Assembly: GCA_016722295.1 (NCBI GenBank)
Contig: JADKGL010000010.1
Span: 62,001 to 126,000 of the forward strand
DNA: 64,000 nucleotides
Direction: 5' to 3'
Origin: Saprospiraceae bacterium
Lineage (GTDB): Bacteria > Bacteroidota > Bacteroidia > Chitinophagales > Saprospiraceae
How positions within the stretch are numbered: the first letter of the stretch is position 1; each line of letters opens with the position of its first letter. Below are positions 36,072-45,354 of this stretch, piece after piece. The notes beneath the pieces are model-generated. The model saw nothing but the letters and a program-made list of their open reading frames with translations. It did not search any database and was not told where the DNA came from. The translations under genes were made by a program, and so were the position numbers.

Positions 36072-38342
36072 ATGTTTAGATCTATTGGAATCGTATTTTT
36101 GACTATTGTCAATACCTACATTCTTACTTCTCAATTATTGAAAACATATGATGTTCCTTTCACAGTGAATAATAAGACTGTGCAAGATGCATTAGCTGGA
36201 GGATTGAATAACCCACAATTTTCTGAGGGTGATTTAGATTTTGATGGTAAAAATGAAATATTCATTTTTGATCGAACAGGTAATATGATTTTGTGTTATT
36301 CTTTCGACCAATCGACGTCGAGATTCAAACGAAGAAATGATCTAAGTAAAAATTTTCCGTATATCAGAGATTGGGCTACAATTGTAGATTTCAATAAAGA
36401 TGGAATTATGGATATTTTCTCTAGCTCTTCTTCTACACAAGGACCAGCGGGAATAGAAATCCACCAAGGCTATCGAAAAGGAAATGAAACAAAATTTAAT
36501 TTAAGAACATTCAACCATCCATTTAATATAGTCTATTATCCTATAGGAAACCAATTTGCAAATCTAATCGTCAACTATTTAGATCTACCTACTTTTGACG
36601 ACGTAGATCATGATGGCGACATTGACATCATCACCTTTAGCCCAAATGGTACAACTGTCGAATGGTATAAAAACGTAGCAAAAGAAAGAGGATGGCATTT
36701 GGATAGTTTGCATTTCATCCTAGAAGATATGTGTTATGGTAAATTTACCGAGGCAGGCTTATCCTCTGATATTCTGTTAAGCAACTCTCAAGACAAATGT
36801 GCAAGTGTATGGAATCCTAAAAATGAAGAGAGGCACTCTGGATCAACATTATTGAGTCTTGACTTAGATGGAAACAATCTTCAAGATCTTCTCATTGGAG
36901 ATTTATCATCTGACAAAATAGTCGCCCTTTACAATACTGGCTCAACCACTAAGGCCTGGATGACTAAAATAGATAACGATTGGAATGTCAATGATACCGA
37001 AGTCAATCTTTTTACTTTTAATGCAGCATATAAGGCTGACATTAATCAAGATGGCAAAGAAGATGTAATTGTAGCTCCTAATGCTAGAAATGTATCAGAG
37101 AACACAAATCAAGTTTGGTATTATGAAAATATAGGAAACACCGCGAGTCCTAATTTTGAGTTGCAACAAAAGAATTTATTCGTAGGAGATATGCTTGACT
37201 TTGGTGGTGCAGTGCATCCTGTTTTTGTTGACTATAATCAAGATGGTTTAATAGATCTATTGATCGGTACTGAAGGTATAATTCGACCTAAATCCAATCT
37301 TAGTCCAGCATTGGTTTTATTTGAAAATATAGGAACAAAGAGCAGTCCCCACTTTAAATTAATTGATAGCAATTATCTCGATTTTAAACGATTCTCCTTC
37401 GGGACACAACCAAAGTATAGCTTCTCACCTACATTTGGCGATTTAGATGGTGATGGTGATTTAGATATGCTAGTTGGAGAATATTATGGCGGTTTCTTTT
37501 ATTGCGAAAACATAGCAGGAAGCGGAAATCCATTTCAATTTAATAACCCAATCTATGATTATCAAAAACTAAATATAGGAGTTCATTCCATTCCAGTACT
37601 TGTCGATCTCGATCGAGATGGCTTGTTGGATATCGTAACCGGATCAAGGAATATGTTCAATGATCAAGACTTCAATGTATGTGGTAGCATGGTTTTCTTC
37701 AAAAATCAAGGAACTAAAACTAATCCTATATTCAATGATGATTTTACAAAATTTCCAAATACACAATGCTTAGGAAAAGCAAAATTAAGTGGTGAAGGAT
37801 CTAAAGTATATTCAACTCCAACTATTATTGATTTTAATGGTAAATACAAAATTATCTCTGGTTCCATTTATGGTGAGACTTCCATTTGGTCTGATATTGA
37901 AGCCAATATTTACAGTACTTTCAGAAGAGAAAATCCAAATTATGGTCAAATGAGAGATGGCGCATTAACCCATCTCGCTCTCGCTGATGTAGATAATGAT
38001 ATGGTATTGGAAATGTGTATTGGCAATCAAAGAGGCGGTTTAAGTTTCTATAAAACTGATTTAAAGATTGATGGAACCTATGTAAATACAAGTTACCTTT
38101 CAAAAAATGATGTAGAAATATTTCCTAATCCTACGAATCACTCATTGACAGTTCAATGTGAATCCAATATATACGGATACCAAATACTTGATATCAATGG
38201 CAAAAAAATATTGCAATCAGAAATTCATCCAAACACGAAAGTCCAATTGAATTTATCCATATTACCACAAGGGATTTATACAATTTCTATAACTCTAAAG
38301 GATGAAATGCGGCAAAAAAAATTCATTATTTCGCCAAATTAG
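36072..38342 (+). CDS. FG-GAP/VCBS-repeat secreted protein with T9SS type A sorting domain
   Basis: 756 residues. A signal peptide is followed by seven to nine FG-GAP-like repeats with calcium-loop sequences such as GDLDFDGKNEIF, VDHDGDIDIITF, INQDGKEDVIV, GDLDGDGDLDMLVG and DLDRDGLLDIVTG. These build a beta-propeller. The C-terminus (VEIFPNPTNHSLTVQ to the end) is a type A T9SS sorting domain. The role is probably surface binding or adhesion (inference). It is followed on the other strand by the ABC ATPase, 6 bp stop to stop. Confidence 0.85.
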   Translation: MFRSIGIVFLTIVNTYILTSQLLKTYDVPFTVNNKTVQDALAGGLNNPQFSEGDLDFDGKNEIFIFDRTGNMILCYSFDQSTSRFKRRNDLSKNFPYIRDWATIVDFNKDGIMDIFSSSSSTQGPAGIEIHQGYRKGNETKFNLRTFNHPFNIVYYPIGNQFANLIVNYLDLPTFDDVDHDGDIDIITFSPNGTTVEWYKNVAKERGWHLDSLHFILEDMCYGKFTEAGLSSDILLSNSQDKCASVWNPKNEERHSGSTLLSLDLDGNNLQDLLIGDLSSDKIVALYNTGSTTKAWMTKIDNDWNVNDTEVNLFTFNAAYKADINQDGKEDVIVAPNARNVSENTNQVWYYENIGNTASPNFELQQKNLFVGDMLDFGGAVHPVFVDYNQDGLIDLLIGTEGIIRPKSNLSPALVLFENIGTKSSPHFKLIDSNYLDFKRFSFGTQPKYSFSPTFGDLDGDGDLDMLVGEYYGGFFYCENIAGSGNPFQFNNPIYDYQKLNIGVHSIPVLVDLDRDGLLDIVTGSRNMFNDQDFNVCGSMVFFKNQGTKTNPIFNDDFTKFPNTQCLGKAKLSGEGSKVYSTPTIIDFNGKYKIISGSIYGETSIWSDIEANIYSTFRRENPNYGQMRDGALTHLALADVDNDMVLEMCIGNQRGGLSFYKTDLKIDGTYVNTSYLSKNDVEIFPNPTNHSLTVQCESNIYGYQILDINGKKILQSEIHPNTKVQLNLSILPQGIYTISITLKDEMRQKKFIISPN

Positions 38343-38348
38343 ACTAAA

Positions 38349-40046
38349 TCAATGATAAATTGAAGTCACCAATTCTTGAGTATAAATTTCTTTAGGATTG
38401 TGAATAATTTCATAACTTTTTCCTTCTTCGATTATCCTTCCTTGTTTCATCACAAAAATACGATCAGCAATAAAATTGATCACTGATAAATCATGAGAAA
38501 TAAAAAAATAACTCAACTTAAATTTTTCCTTAAGCTCTTGAAATAAATTTAATACTTGGGCTTGAACTGAGACGTCTAAGGCTGATACGGATTCATCACA
38601 GATAATAAATTCAGGTTGAAGTCCAATAGCTCTAGCGATACAAATGCGTTGTCTTTGACCTCCACTAAACTGATGTGGATATCGATCAAAATGATCTGCT
38701 TGTAATCCCACTTCTTCCAACAACTCAATTGCCTTTTCTTTGCATTCCTGGGCAGTGCTATACAACTTATGAACCAGCATTGGCTCTACAATAGCCTTTC
38801 CTATACTCAATCTTGGATTAAGAGCAGAATAAGGATCTTGGAATATAATTTGCATTTTCTTTCGCAAAGGACGCCAATCATGAAAGGACAAATCACTAAT
38901 ATCTTTACCTTTAAATTCAAGCTTTCCAGAATACTTTGGAGTTAATCCTAGAATAGCTTTACCTAAACTTGATTTGCCACTGCCTGATTCTCCTACTATA
39001 CCAATCACTTCTCCAGGATATTGCAAAAAACTAATATTATCAACTGCATTAAAATAAGACTTAATCCCACCCCACCAAGTCTTCTCCTTAGTATAAGCAA
39101 CAGTTAAGTTCTCTACCTCCAACAGAGGTTGTTTTGCACTTAATTCATGAATCCTTCGATCACATTCAGAATTTTGAAAAGTATTAAAATCAGAAATAAA
39201 TGAATCAATAGAAAGATTTCGTTCTGTAAAATCCTCCACAGTGGGCAATCGTTTCAACTTTTTATCCATCGGAGCGCGACTATAGATAAGTCCTTTCGTA
39301 TATGGGTGACTCGCTGATAGAAAAATATTGTTTACCGAATCAACTTCTACTATTTCACCTTTACGCATCACGATCACCCGATCACAAATATTCTTAATCA
39401 ACCCAAGATCATGGGAGATAAAAATCAAAGTCAAGCCGAACTCTTTTTTTAAATCCTTCAGCAAATCAATAATCATTCGCTGTACTGTAACATCCAACGC
39501 TGTAGTTGGCTCATCGGCAATAACCAATTTTGGTTTACATACAAGTGCTAATGCGATCAGCACTCTCTGTAATTGTCCCCCAGATAATTCATGAGGATAA
39601 GAACTGTAGATCCTGTTCACATCACCTAGTCCAAGTCTTGTAAACAAATCTAGCACAATGCGTTTTGCCTCTTTTTTAGAAACCTTAACGTGGGCTAAAT
39701 ATCCTTCTATTACTTGATAGCCACACGTGAGCACTGGATTTAATGAAGACATCGGTTCTTGAAATATTATTGAAATTTGCGCCAAACGAATCGATTGAAA
39801 TTCAGATTCTGTATACAGAAGTAAATCTTTATTTTCAAAACGAATAAATTCTGCCTCACGGATTGCAGTAGGTCCCAATAAATTCAAAATACTCATCGCC
39901 GTGACCGTCTTACCACTCCCCGACTCTCCTACTATACCCAAAGTTTCACCAGCATAAACATCAAATGTAACATTACGTACAGCATCAACTATTTGATTAG
40001 CTTGCTTAAACTGAACATTGAGATTTTTTACTTCCAATAATTTCAC
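38349..40046 (-). CDS. Double ABC ATPase of a peptide/oligopeptide-type importer (YejF/DppDF-like)
   Basis: 565 residues from a GTG start. Two complete ATP-binding modules in one chain: Walker A GESGSGKT at 40-47 with signature LSGGQLQRVLIA near 155, and Walker A GESGSGKS near 350 with signature FSGGQRQRICIARA near 465. Both match the Opp/Dpp subfamily; the second has FQDPYSALNPR. The fused form is typical of microcin C/YejF-type and nickel/peptide transporters. The permease and binding protein are not in the window, so the transported substrate is unknown. Confidence 0.88.
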   Translation of the reverse strand: MKLLEVKNLNVQFKQANQIVDAVRNVTFDVYAGETLGIVGESGSGKTVTAMSILNLLGPTAIREAEFIRFENKDLLLYTESEFQSIRLAQISIIFQEPMSSLNPVLTCGYQVIEGYLAHVKVSKKEAKRIVLDLFTRLGLGDVNRIYSSYPHELSGGQLQRVLIALALVCKPKLVIADEPTTALDVTVQRMIIDLLKDLKKEFGLTLIFISHDLGLIKNICDRVIVMRKGEIVEVDSVNNIFLSASHPYTKGLIYSRAPMDKKLKRLPTVEDFTERNLSIDSFISDFNTFQNSECDRRIHELSAKQPLLEVENLTVAYTKEKTWWGGIKSYFNAVDNISFLQYPGEVIGIVGESGSGKSSLGKAILGLTPKYSGKLEFKGKDISDLSFHDWRPLRKKMQIIFQDPYSALNPRLSIGKAIVEPMLVHKLYSTAQECKEKAIELLEEVGLQADHFDRYPHQFSGGQRQRICIARAIGLQPEFIICDESVSALDVSVQAQVLNLFQELKEKFKLSYFFISHDLSVINFIADRIFVMKQGRIIEEGKSYEIIHNPKEIYTQELVTSIYH

Positions 40047-40150
40047 TGCGCCAAAATACCATCTTTTTTGATGCCAAAGGAGAGTTTTAAGCTAAATTCT
40101 GACTTTTACCAAAATAACATAGAGAAAAAGTTTGAATTAAAAGCAATTAT

Positions 40151-40176
40151 ATAACTTTAAGAAATCTTTAAGTTAT
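40151..40176. promoter_or_regulatory. Inverted repeat in the promoter of the AsmA-like operon
   Basis: ATAACTTTAAG and CTTTAAGTTAT are 11-bp arms with one mismatch, separated by 4 bases. They sit immediately upstream of the -7 box (40178), covering the place where -33 should be. The site could be a repressor or activator operator. It could equally be a chance AT-rich palindrome. Confidence 0.4.
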
Positions 40177-40177
40177 A

Positions 40178-40185
40178 TATCTTTG
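40178..40185 (+). promoter_or_regulatory. Likely -7 box of the AsmA-badF-pfkA operon
   Basis: TATCTTTG matches TAnnTTTG exactly. A transcript start near 40192 would leave a 40-base leader before the ATG at 40232. Confidence 0.55.
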
Positions 40186-40231
40186 CTTTTTAACATGAGT
40201 TTTCGTTCTAATTAATAAGATTAATTTTATC

Positions 40232-43200
40232 ATGAAAAAAATATTCAAAGTCTTAGGACTCTTTCTTATAGTGATTTTACTAATGTTAATTTTAATTCCT
40301 TTGCTATATCAAAAGGAAATAAAACAGAAAATTGAAAAAGCAGCTTCTGAACAAATTAATGGAAAAGTTACTTTTGGTGATGTAAGCGTAAGTCTTTTGA
40401 AAAAATTCCCGAGAGCAAGTGTTAGTATACAAGATTTCCAGCTAATTTCGTATGCAACAAATGATTCTTCTGAACTATTTAAAACAGATCAGCTAGATCT
40501 TGCTTTTGATTTTTGGAATCTTTTTACTTTAGACAAAGGCATTGAGATTAAAAGTTTACAACTGAACAATCCAAAAATTAATATATATATAAATCCATCA
40601 GGAAAAGCTAATTTTGATATAAGTAAATCAAATCAAACAGAAACTTCAACATCTACACCATTAAAATTACAATTATCCGACTATAAAATCATCTCAGCAG
40701 ATATTACTTACAAGGATGACTCAAGTGCTATACTCGTACTTATAAAAAACATGAATCATAGTGGTAATGGAAATTTTGATGAGAACATCGTAGATCTAAA
40801 CACGAAAACAACAATAGATAGTTTAAGTATGTCGTCTGGAGGTATAAAGTATCTCAACAAAGTAAAAGTAAATTCAATTTTAGATGTGACCATAGATCAG
40901 AGTAAAAATCTGTATACGTTGAAGCAAAACAATATTTCTTTAAATGCACTTACCTTACAATTGATCGGCACTACGCAACTTTTTGATGATGGCAAAATAA
41001 ATATGGATCTCAAATTTAATAGTCCAAGCAATTCATTTAAAGATTTATTTTCCTTAATTCCCAATGCATATACCAAGGATTACAACAACGTTAAAGCAAA
41101 CGGAAATTTTAAATTGTTAGGCTCAATAAATGGAGATTTTCTCAGTGGAAAATTGTACCCATCATGGGATTTCAACATAGATGTAAACAATGCCTTTCTT
41201 CAATATCCCGATATGCCCGCTGCATTAGAGGATGTCAATCTTCATATAGAAAGTAAAAACACAGGACCAAAAACAACAAATCAATCTTTACTCATTAACC
41301 CCTTACATTTTGCTGTTAATAAAAAATCTATCGATGGTAATTTAAGTATTTTACAACTTGAAACAGATCCTCACATTTCTGGGAAATTGAAGGGAGACAT
41401 ACTACTAGAAGACTTTGCTAAATTTATGCCTTTAGAACCTGGAGTGACTTTAAGTGGTTCGATTTCGAATGATATAGCGTTTGATTTTTTACAATCTCAA
41501 GTTCAAAAAAATTTGTATGATGAAATAAAATTTGAAGGTAAATCCAATCTATCAAATATTCAATACAAAGATCCAACAATGCCATTAGTTCAAATACCCA
41601 CACTAGATCTAAGCTATAGTCCAAAACAAATTTCTATTTCTGATTCAAAACTATTATTGGGAAAATCAGACCTTGCTATTTCTGGTTTTCTTTCAAATCC
41701 ACTTGCACTTGTTGTTAAAAATTCAGAGACTTCAGGAAAAATAAAATTAGCGAGTAATAAAATGGATATTAATGAATGGACCTCTTCCGAAGAATCTGAA
41801 TCAGAAACTGCCGACAATCAATCCATGCTTGATCTTGCACACAAATTAAACATCGAAATTGAATCAACTTTCGGTGAATTAAATTATGATACCTATAATC
41901 TATCCAATCTAACTTTCAATGGGAAGTATGCCAAAGATAATTTAGCCATGAATCAATGCCAATTCCAACTCAATGGCGATCAACTCAAACTCAATGGAAA
42001 TATTCAAGATTTAATGGCCTATGTGTATGAGAATAAAACACTCTCTGGCGCGATAGCTGTCGAATCTCCGAACTTCAATCTCACAAAATTCATGGGTGAA
42101 GAGCCAGCCACGAATGAAGCAACTGCTGAAGAGCCTTTCCTCGTGCCAGAAAATATGGACTTTAAAATTAATTTCAACATTGGTAAATTAATTTATGACA
42201 AATTACAACTCGACAAACTAAGGGGTAACCTTGTAGTATCAAACAATACAATCCATATCAATGAGATGATGTCTTCTGCACTTGGTGGAAACATGGCACT
42301 TAACGGAATCTATAATACTGCTGACAAAAACAAACCTACTTTTGATCTGAAATACGATCTCAGATCTGTCCAATTCCCAAAAGCATTAGACCAAATCTTA
42401 AGTTTCAAACAACTTGCACCTATTACAAAATTTATCGAAGGTTTATTTAATTCTTCTTTTTCTGCCAAAGGCATACTAGGCAAAAATATGATGCCAGACC
42501 TAAGCACTCTTTCTGCTAGTGGATTAATAGAAACATTAAATGGAGCAATAAAAGGCTATAAACCAATCGAAGGGTTAGCAGAAAAATTAAATATTGGAGA
42601 ATTAAAAACATTAAATATCCAAAACACAAAAAACTGGTTCACCATCGAAAATGGATTTGTCAATATCAAAGAAATAGATAAAAAAATAAATGATATCGAT
42701 ATCAAATTAGGCGGCAAACATAAAATCCAAGGAGATATGGATTACAATATTAAGCTCAAAATACCAAAAAATAAATGGAATCAAAATATCGTAGGAGCAA
42801 CGGCGGAAACCGGAATGAATTATATCAAGAATCTGGCCAAACAAGCTGGAGTTCCATTAGAAATTGGGAGTCATGTAAATGTTTTGATCAATCTAACTGG
42901 AAAATATGACAACCCAAAAATAAATTACAAATTACTGGGTAGCGATGGACAAAGCGTAGAAGAATCTTCAAAAGAAATGATTAAGGAAATAGGAAAAAAA
43001 GCGGAAGATTCAATTCGAAACAGAGCAAATCAAGAGATAGATAAAGCAAAGGAAAAAGCAATGGCAGAAGCAAAACGTATTGAAGATAGTCTGCGCATCG
43101 TTGCTAATAAAAAAATAGAAGAAGCTAAGAAAAAAGCCTTGGAGAAAGCTGCTGAAGAAGCGAAAAAACACGTTGATACAGCATTAGTTAACAAAGGCAA

Positions 43201-43330
43201 GGTTATAATAGAAGATAAGCTTGGTAAAGAAGCGGGAAAAGTGCTAGGTGAAGGAGGTAAAAAAGAAGTTGAAAAAGCTAAGGATAAATTAAAAGATTGG
43301 GATCCCTTCAAGAAAAAAGAAAAGAAATAA
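40232..43330 (+). CDS. AsmA-family envelope protein
   Basis: 1032 residues. An N-terminal membrane segment (about 5-28) precedes a typical AsmA start (KAASEQINGKVTFGDVSVSL). A long repetitive beta-rich body follows, as in the AsmA/TamB bridge proteins that move lipids between the membranes. After about residue 920 the chain becomes a Lys/Glu/Ala-rich coiled coil that ends in WDPFKKKEKK. This tail is not part of the AsmA fold. It ends 4 bp before the kinase gene and heads that operon. Confidence 0.8.
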   Translation: MKKIFKVLGLFLIVILLMLILIPLLYQKEIKQKIEKAASEQINGKVTFGDVSVSLLKKFPRASVSIQDFQLISYATNDSSELFKTDQLDLAFDFWNLFTLDKGIEIKSLQLNNPKINIYINPSGKANFDISKSNQTETSTSTPLKLQLSDYKIISADITYKDDSSAILVLIKNMNHSGNGNFDENIVDLNTKTTIDSLSMSSGGIKYLNKVKVNSILDVTIDQSKNLYTLKQNNISLNALTLQLIGTTQLFDDGKINMDLKFNSPSNSFKDLFSLIPNAYTKDYNNVKANGNFKLLGSINGDFLSGKLYPSWDFNIDVNNAFLQYPDMPAALEDVNLHIESKNTGPKTTNQSLLINPLHFAVNKKSIDGNLSILQLETDPHISGKLKGDILLEDFAKFMPLEPGVTLSGSISNDIAFDFLQSQVQKNLYDEIKFEGKSNLSNIQYKDPTMPLVQIPTLDLSYSPKQISISDSKLLLGKSDLAISGFLSNPLALVVKNSETSGKIKLASNKMDINEWTSSEESESETADNQSMLDLAHKLNIEIESTFGELNYDTYNLSNLTFNGKYAKDNLAMNQCQFQLNGDQLKLNGNIQDLMAYVYENKTLSGAIAVESPNFNLTKFMGEEPATNEATAEEPFLVPENMDFKINFNIGKLIYDKLQLDKLRGNLVVSNNTIHINEMMSSALGGNMALNGIYNTADKNKPTFDLKYDLRSVQFPKALDQILSFKQLAPITKFIEGLFNSSFSAKGILGKNMMPDLSTLSASGLIETLNGAIKGYKPIEGLAEKLNIGELKTLNIQNTKNWFTIENGFVNIKEIDKKINDIDIKLGGKHKIQGDMDYNIKLKIPKNKWNQNIVGATAETGMNYIKNLAKQAGVPLEIGSHVNVLINLTGKYDNPKINYKLLGSDGQSVEESSKEMIKEIGKKAEDSIRNRANQEIDKAKEKAMAEAKRIEDSLRIVANKKIEEAKKKALEKAAEEAKKHVDTALVNKGKVIIEDKLGKEAGKVLGEGGKKEVEKAKDKLKDWDPFKKKEKK

Positions 43331-43334
43331 AGCA

Positions 43335-44180
43335 ATGTTACGTTTACTTATAGAAAGTGGATCTACAAAATCTGATGTCGTCATTTATAAAAATTCAATT
43401 GTTGTCAAAGCATTTGCAAAAGCAGGCATCAATCCGACGACAATGTCAGAAGATCACATTGCTAAAATAGTGTTTGATATTAAATCAGAATGCACAGAAG
43501 AAATTGGCCATATAATATTCTATGGTTCGGGGGTAAAATTTGAAAACAAAGAAATTTTACAAAGACTAATTCATCTTGCTTTCCCAAACGCTTCAATTGA
43601 AACATACTCAGATATGTTAGCAGCAATTAGAGCTAGTTCCAACGGATTACCTAGCATTGTTTGTATTTTGGGCACTGGCAGCAATTCTTGTCTCTCAAAT
43701 GGGCATGACATAACACATCAAAAAATTTCATTGGGTTATCTTTTAGGGGATGAAGGCAGTGCCAATGACTTAGGAAAAAAACTTTTGATCAGTTACTATT
43801 ATGGTTATCTGAAAGAAGAAATCAGACAAGAGCTAGAGCAACAATTTCCAGAATTAAAATCAAATTTTATCAGTGATTTATATCTTAACGAAAACAAGGC
43901 AGAACGATTAGGTCAGTTTGGGAAATTTGTCATTGAACATAAATCACAATCAGAATTGCACGACATCATCTTGCTTTGTTTAAATAATTTTTACAATAGA
44001 AGATTAAGTTATTATTCTGACCATATTGACTTACCAATCTATTTCATAGGAACCATTGCTCATCATCTACAAACTGAGATTTGTCAAGTGATCCAACCCT
44101 ATGGATTTACTAATATTCACTTTTCAAAAAAACCAATTGAGGATTTAATGCGTTATCATCTTCAGCATGAAAGAAATTAA
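43335..44180 (+). CDS. BadF/BadG-type ATPase, probable N-acetylglucosamine or muramic acid kinase
   Basis: 281 residues. Actin-like ASKHA fold: LIESGSTKSDVVIY (phosphate-1, residues 5-18), CILGTGSNSCLSNG (phosphate-2, about 112) and GYLLGDEGSANDLG (about 137). These match the GlcNAc-kinase-like branch of the BadF/BadG family. It is probably used for salvage of peptidoglycan sugars (inference). It overlaps pfkA by 14 bp. Confidence 0.8.
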   Translation: MLRLLIESGSTKSDVVIYKNSIVVKAFAKAGINPTTMSEDHIAKIVFDIKSECTEEIGHIIFYGSGVKFENKEILQRLIHLAFPNASIETYSDMLAAIRASSNGLPSIVCILGTGSNSCLSNGHDITHQKISLGYLLGDEGSANDLGKKLLISYYYGYLKEEIRQELEQQFPELKSNFISDLYLNENKAERLGQFGKFVIEHKSQSELHDIILLCLNNFYNRRLSYYSDHIDLPIYFIGTIAHHLQTEICQVIQPYGFTNIHFSKKPIEDLMRYHLQHERN

Positions 44181-45147
44181 AAGGATCGGAGTTTTTACAT
44201 CAGGTGGAGATGCACCTGGCATGAATGCAGGTATACGGGCTATTGTGAGATCTGCTGCTTATTACGACCTCCATGTTTATGGAATTCAACGAGGATATGA
44301 AGGTATGATTGATGGAGAAATCAATAGACTGGAAGCTACAGATACTGCAAACATAATTCAAAGAGGTGGCACCATACTCAAAACATCTAGAAGTGCGCGA
44401 TTCATGGAGGCTGCAGGTAGAAAAATTGCCTTTGAAAACCTTCAGGAGAATGATATTGATGCACTGATTGCAATTGGAGGGAATGGCACCTTCGCTGGAG
44501 CAATTAAATTATATGAAGAACACGGAATTCCAATCATTGGATTACCAGGAACAATTGACAACGACCTATTTGGTACAGATTTTACCATTGGATTTGATAC
44601 GTCGGTTAATACCGCTATAGAGGCTGTTGATAAAATTAGAGATACAGCAGACTCTCATAATAGATTATTCTTAGTAGAAGTCATGGGTCGTCATTCTGGG
44701 TACATCGCTTTATATACAGCCATTGGATCAGGTGCGAGTGCTTTCTTAATACCGGAAAAAGAAATTAGTATATCTGGTCTTGAAGAAATGTTAAAAAAAT
44801 CATTAAAAAGAAAAAAATTATTTGGACTCATCATTGTTGCAGAAGGTAACAATTTAGGTGATAGTAATGAAATTGCAAAACAGCTAAAACAAATAGCACC
44901 TCAATATGACATTCGAGTCACGACTATAGGGCATTTACAACGCGGTGGAGCGCCGTCTCAAGCTGATCGCATATTGGCTAGTCGACTAGGTTATGAAGCC
45001 GTTAATGGGCTTATGGGGGGAAAACTAAATTGTATGGCTGGTATAGTCAATAATAAGATTACGTTTACAGATTTTTCAGAATCAATTCTAAAGAAGAAAG
45101 AGCCTGAGGAATCCATGATTAAAATGGCCGAAGTACTCGGTATGTAA
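44167..45147 (+). CDS. pfkA: 6-phosphofructokinase
   Basis: 326 residues, full length. The ATP-phosphate loop TSGGDAPGMN is at 11-20, the substrate motif GTIDNDLFGTD near 128-138, and VEVMGRHSGYIAL near 170. The usual GGDG motif reads GGNGT: Asn106 replaces the aspartate that corresponds to E. coli Asp103, which binds magnesium. Otherwise it matches ATP-dependent PFK. The start codon lies inside the end of the kinase gene (14 bp overlap). Confidence 0.9.
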   Translation: MKEIKRIGVFTSGGDAPGMNAGIRAIVRSAAYYDLHVYGIQRGYEGMIDGEINRLEATDTANIIQRGGTILKTSRSARFMEAAGRKIAFENLQENDIDALIAIGGNGTFAGAIKLYEEHGIPIIGLPGTIDNDLFGTDFTIGFDTSVNTAIEAVDKIRDTADSHNRLFLVEVMGRHSGYIALYTAIGSGASAFLIPEKEISISGLEEMLKKSLKRKKLFGLIIVAEGNNLGDSNEIAKQLKQIAPQYDIRVTTIGHLQRGGAPSQADRILASRLGYEAVNGLMGGKLNCMAGIVNNKITFTDFSESILKKKEPEESMIKMAEVLGM

Positions 45148-45354
45148 TTTAGTGATTTCTAAGCAGCGAAATAGAAATTCAAACGTTTAATAATTGATTC
45201 AAATCATAGGCCATCCCATCTACTTTCTGAAAACAGGCGTTAAATTTGAAATAATAATATTTTTATTTGAAAAATGAATACAACTCATAAAAATGTATTA
45301 TTTTCGTGTTAATTTTCAAATAGTCAATTCTTTAATCAACAAATAATTTGTACA

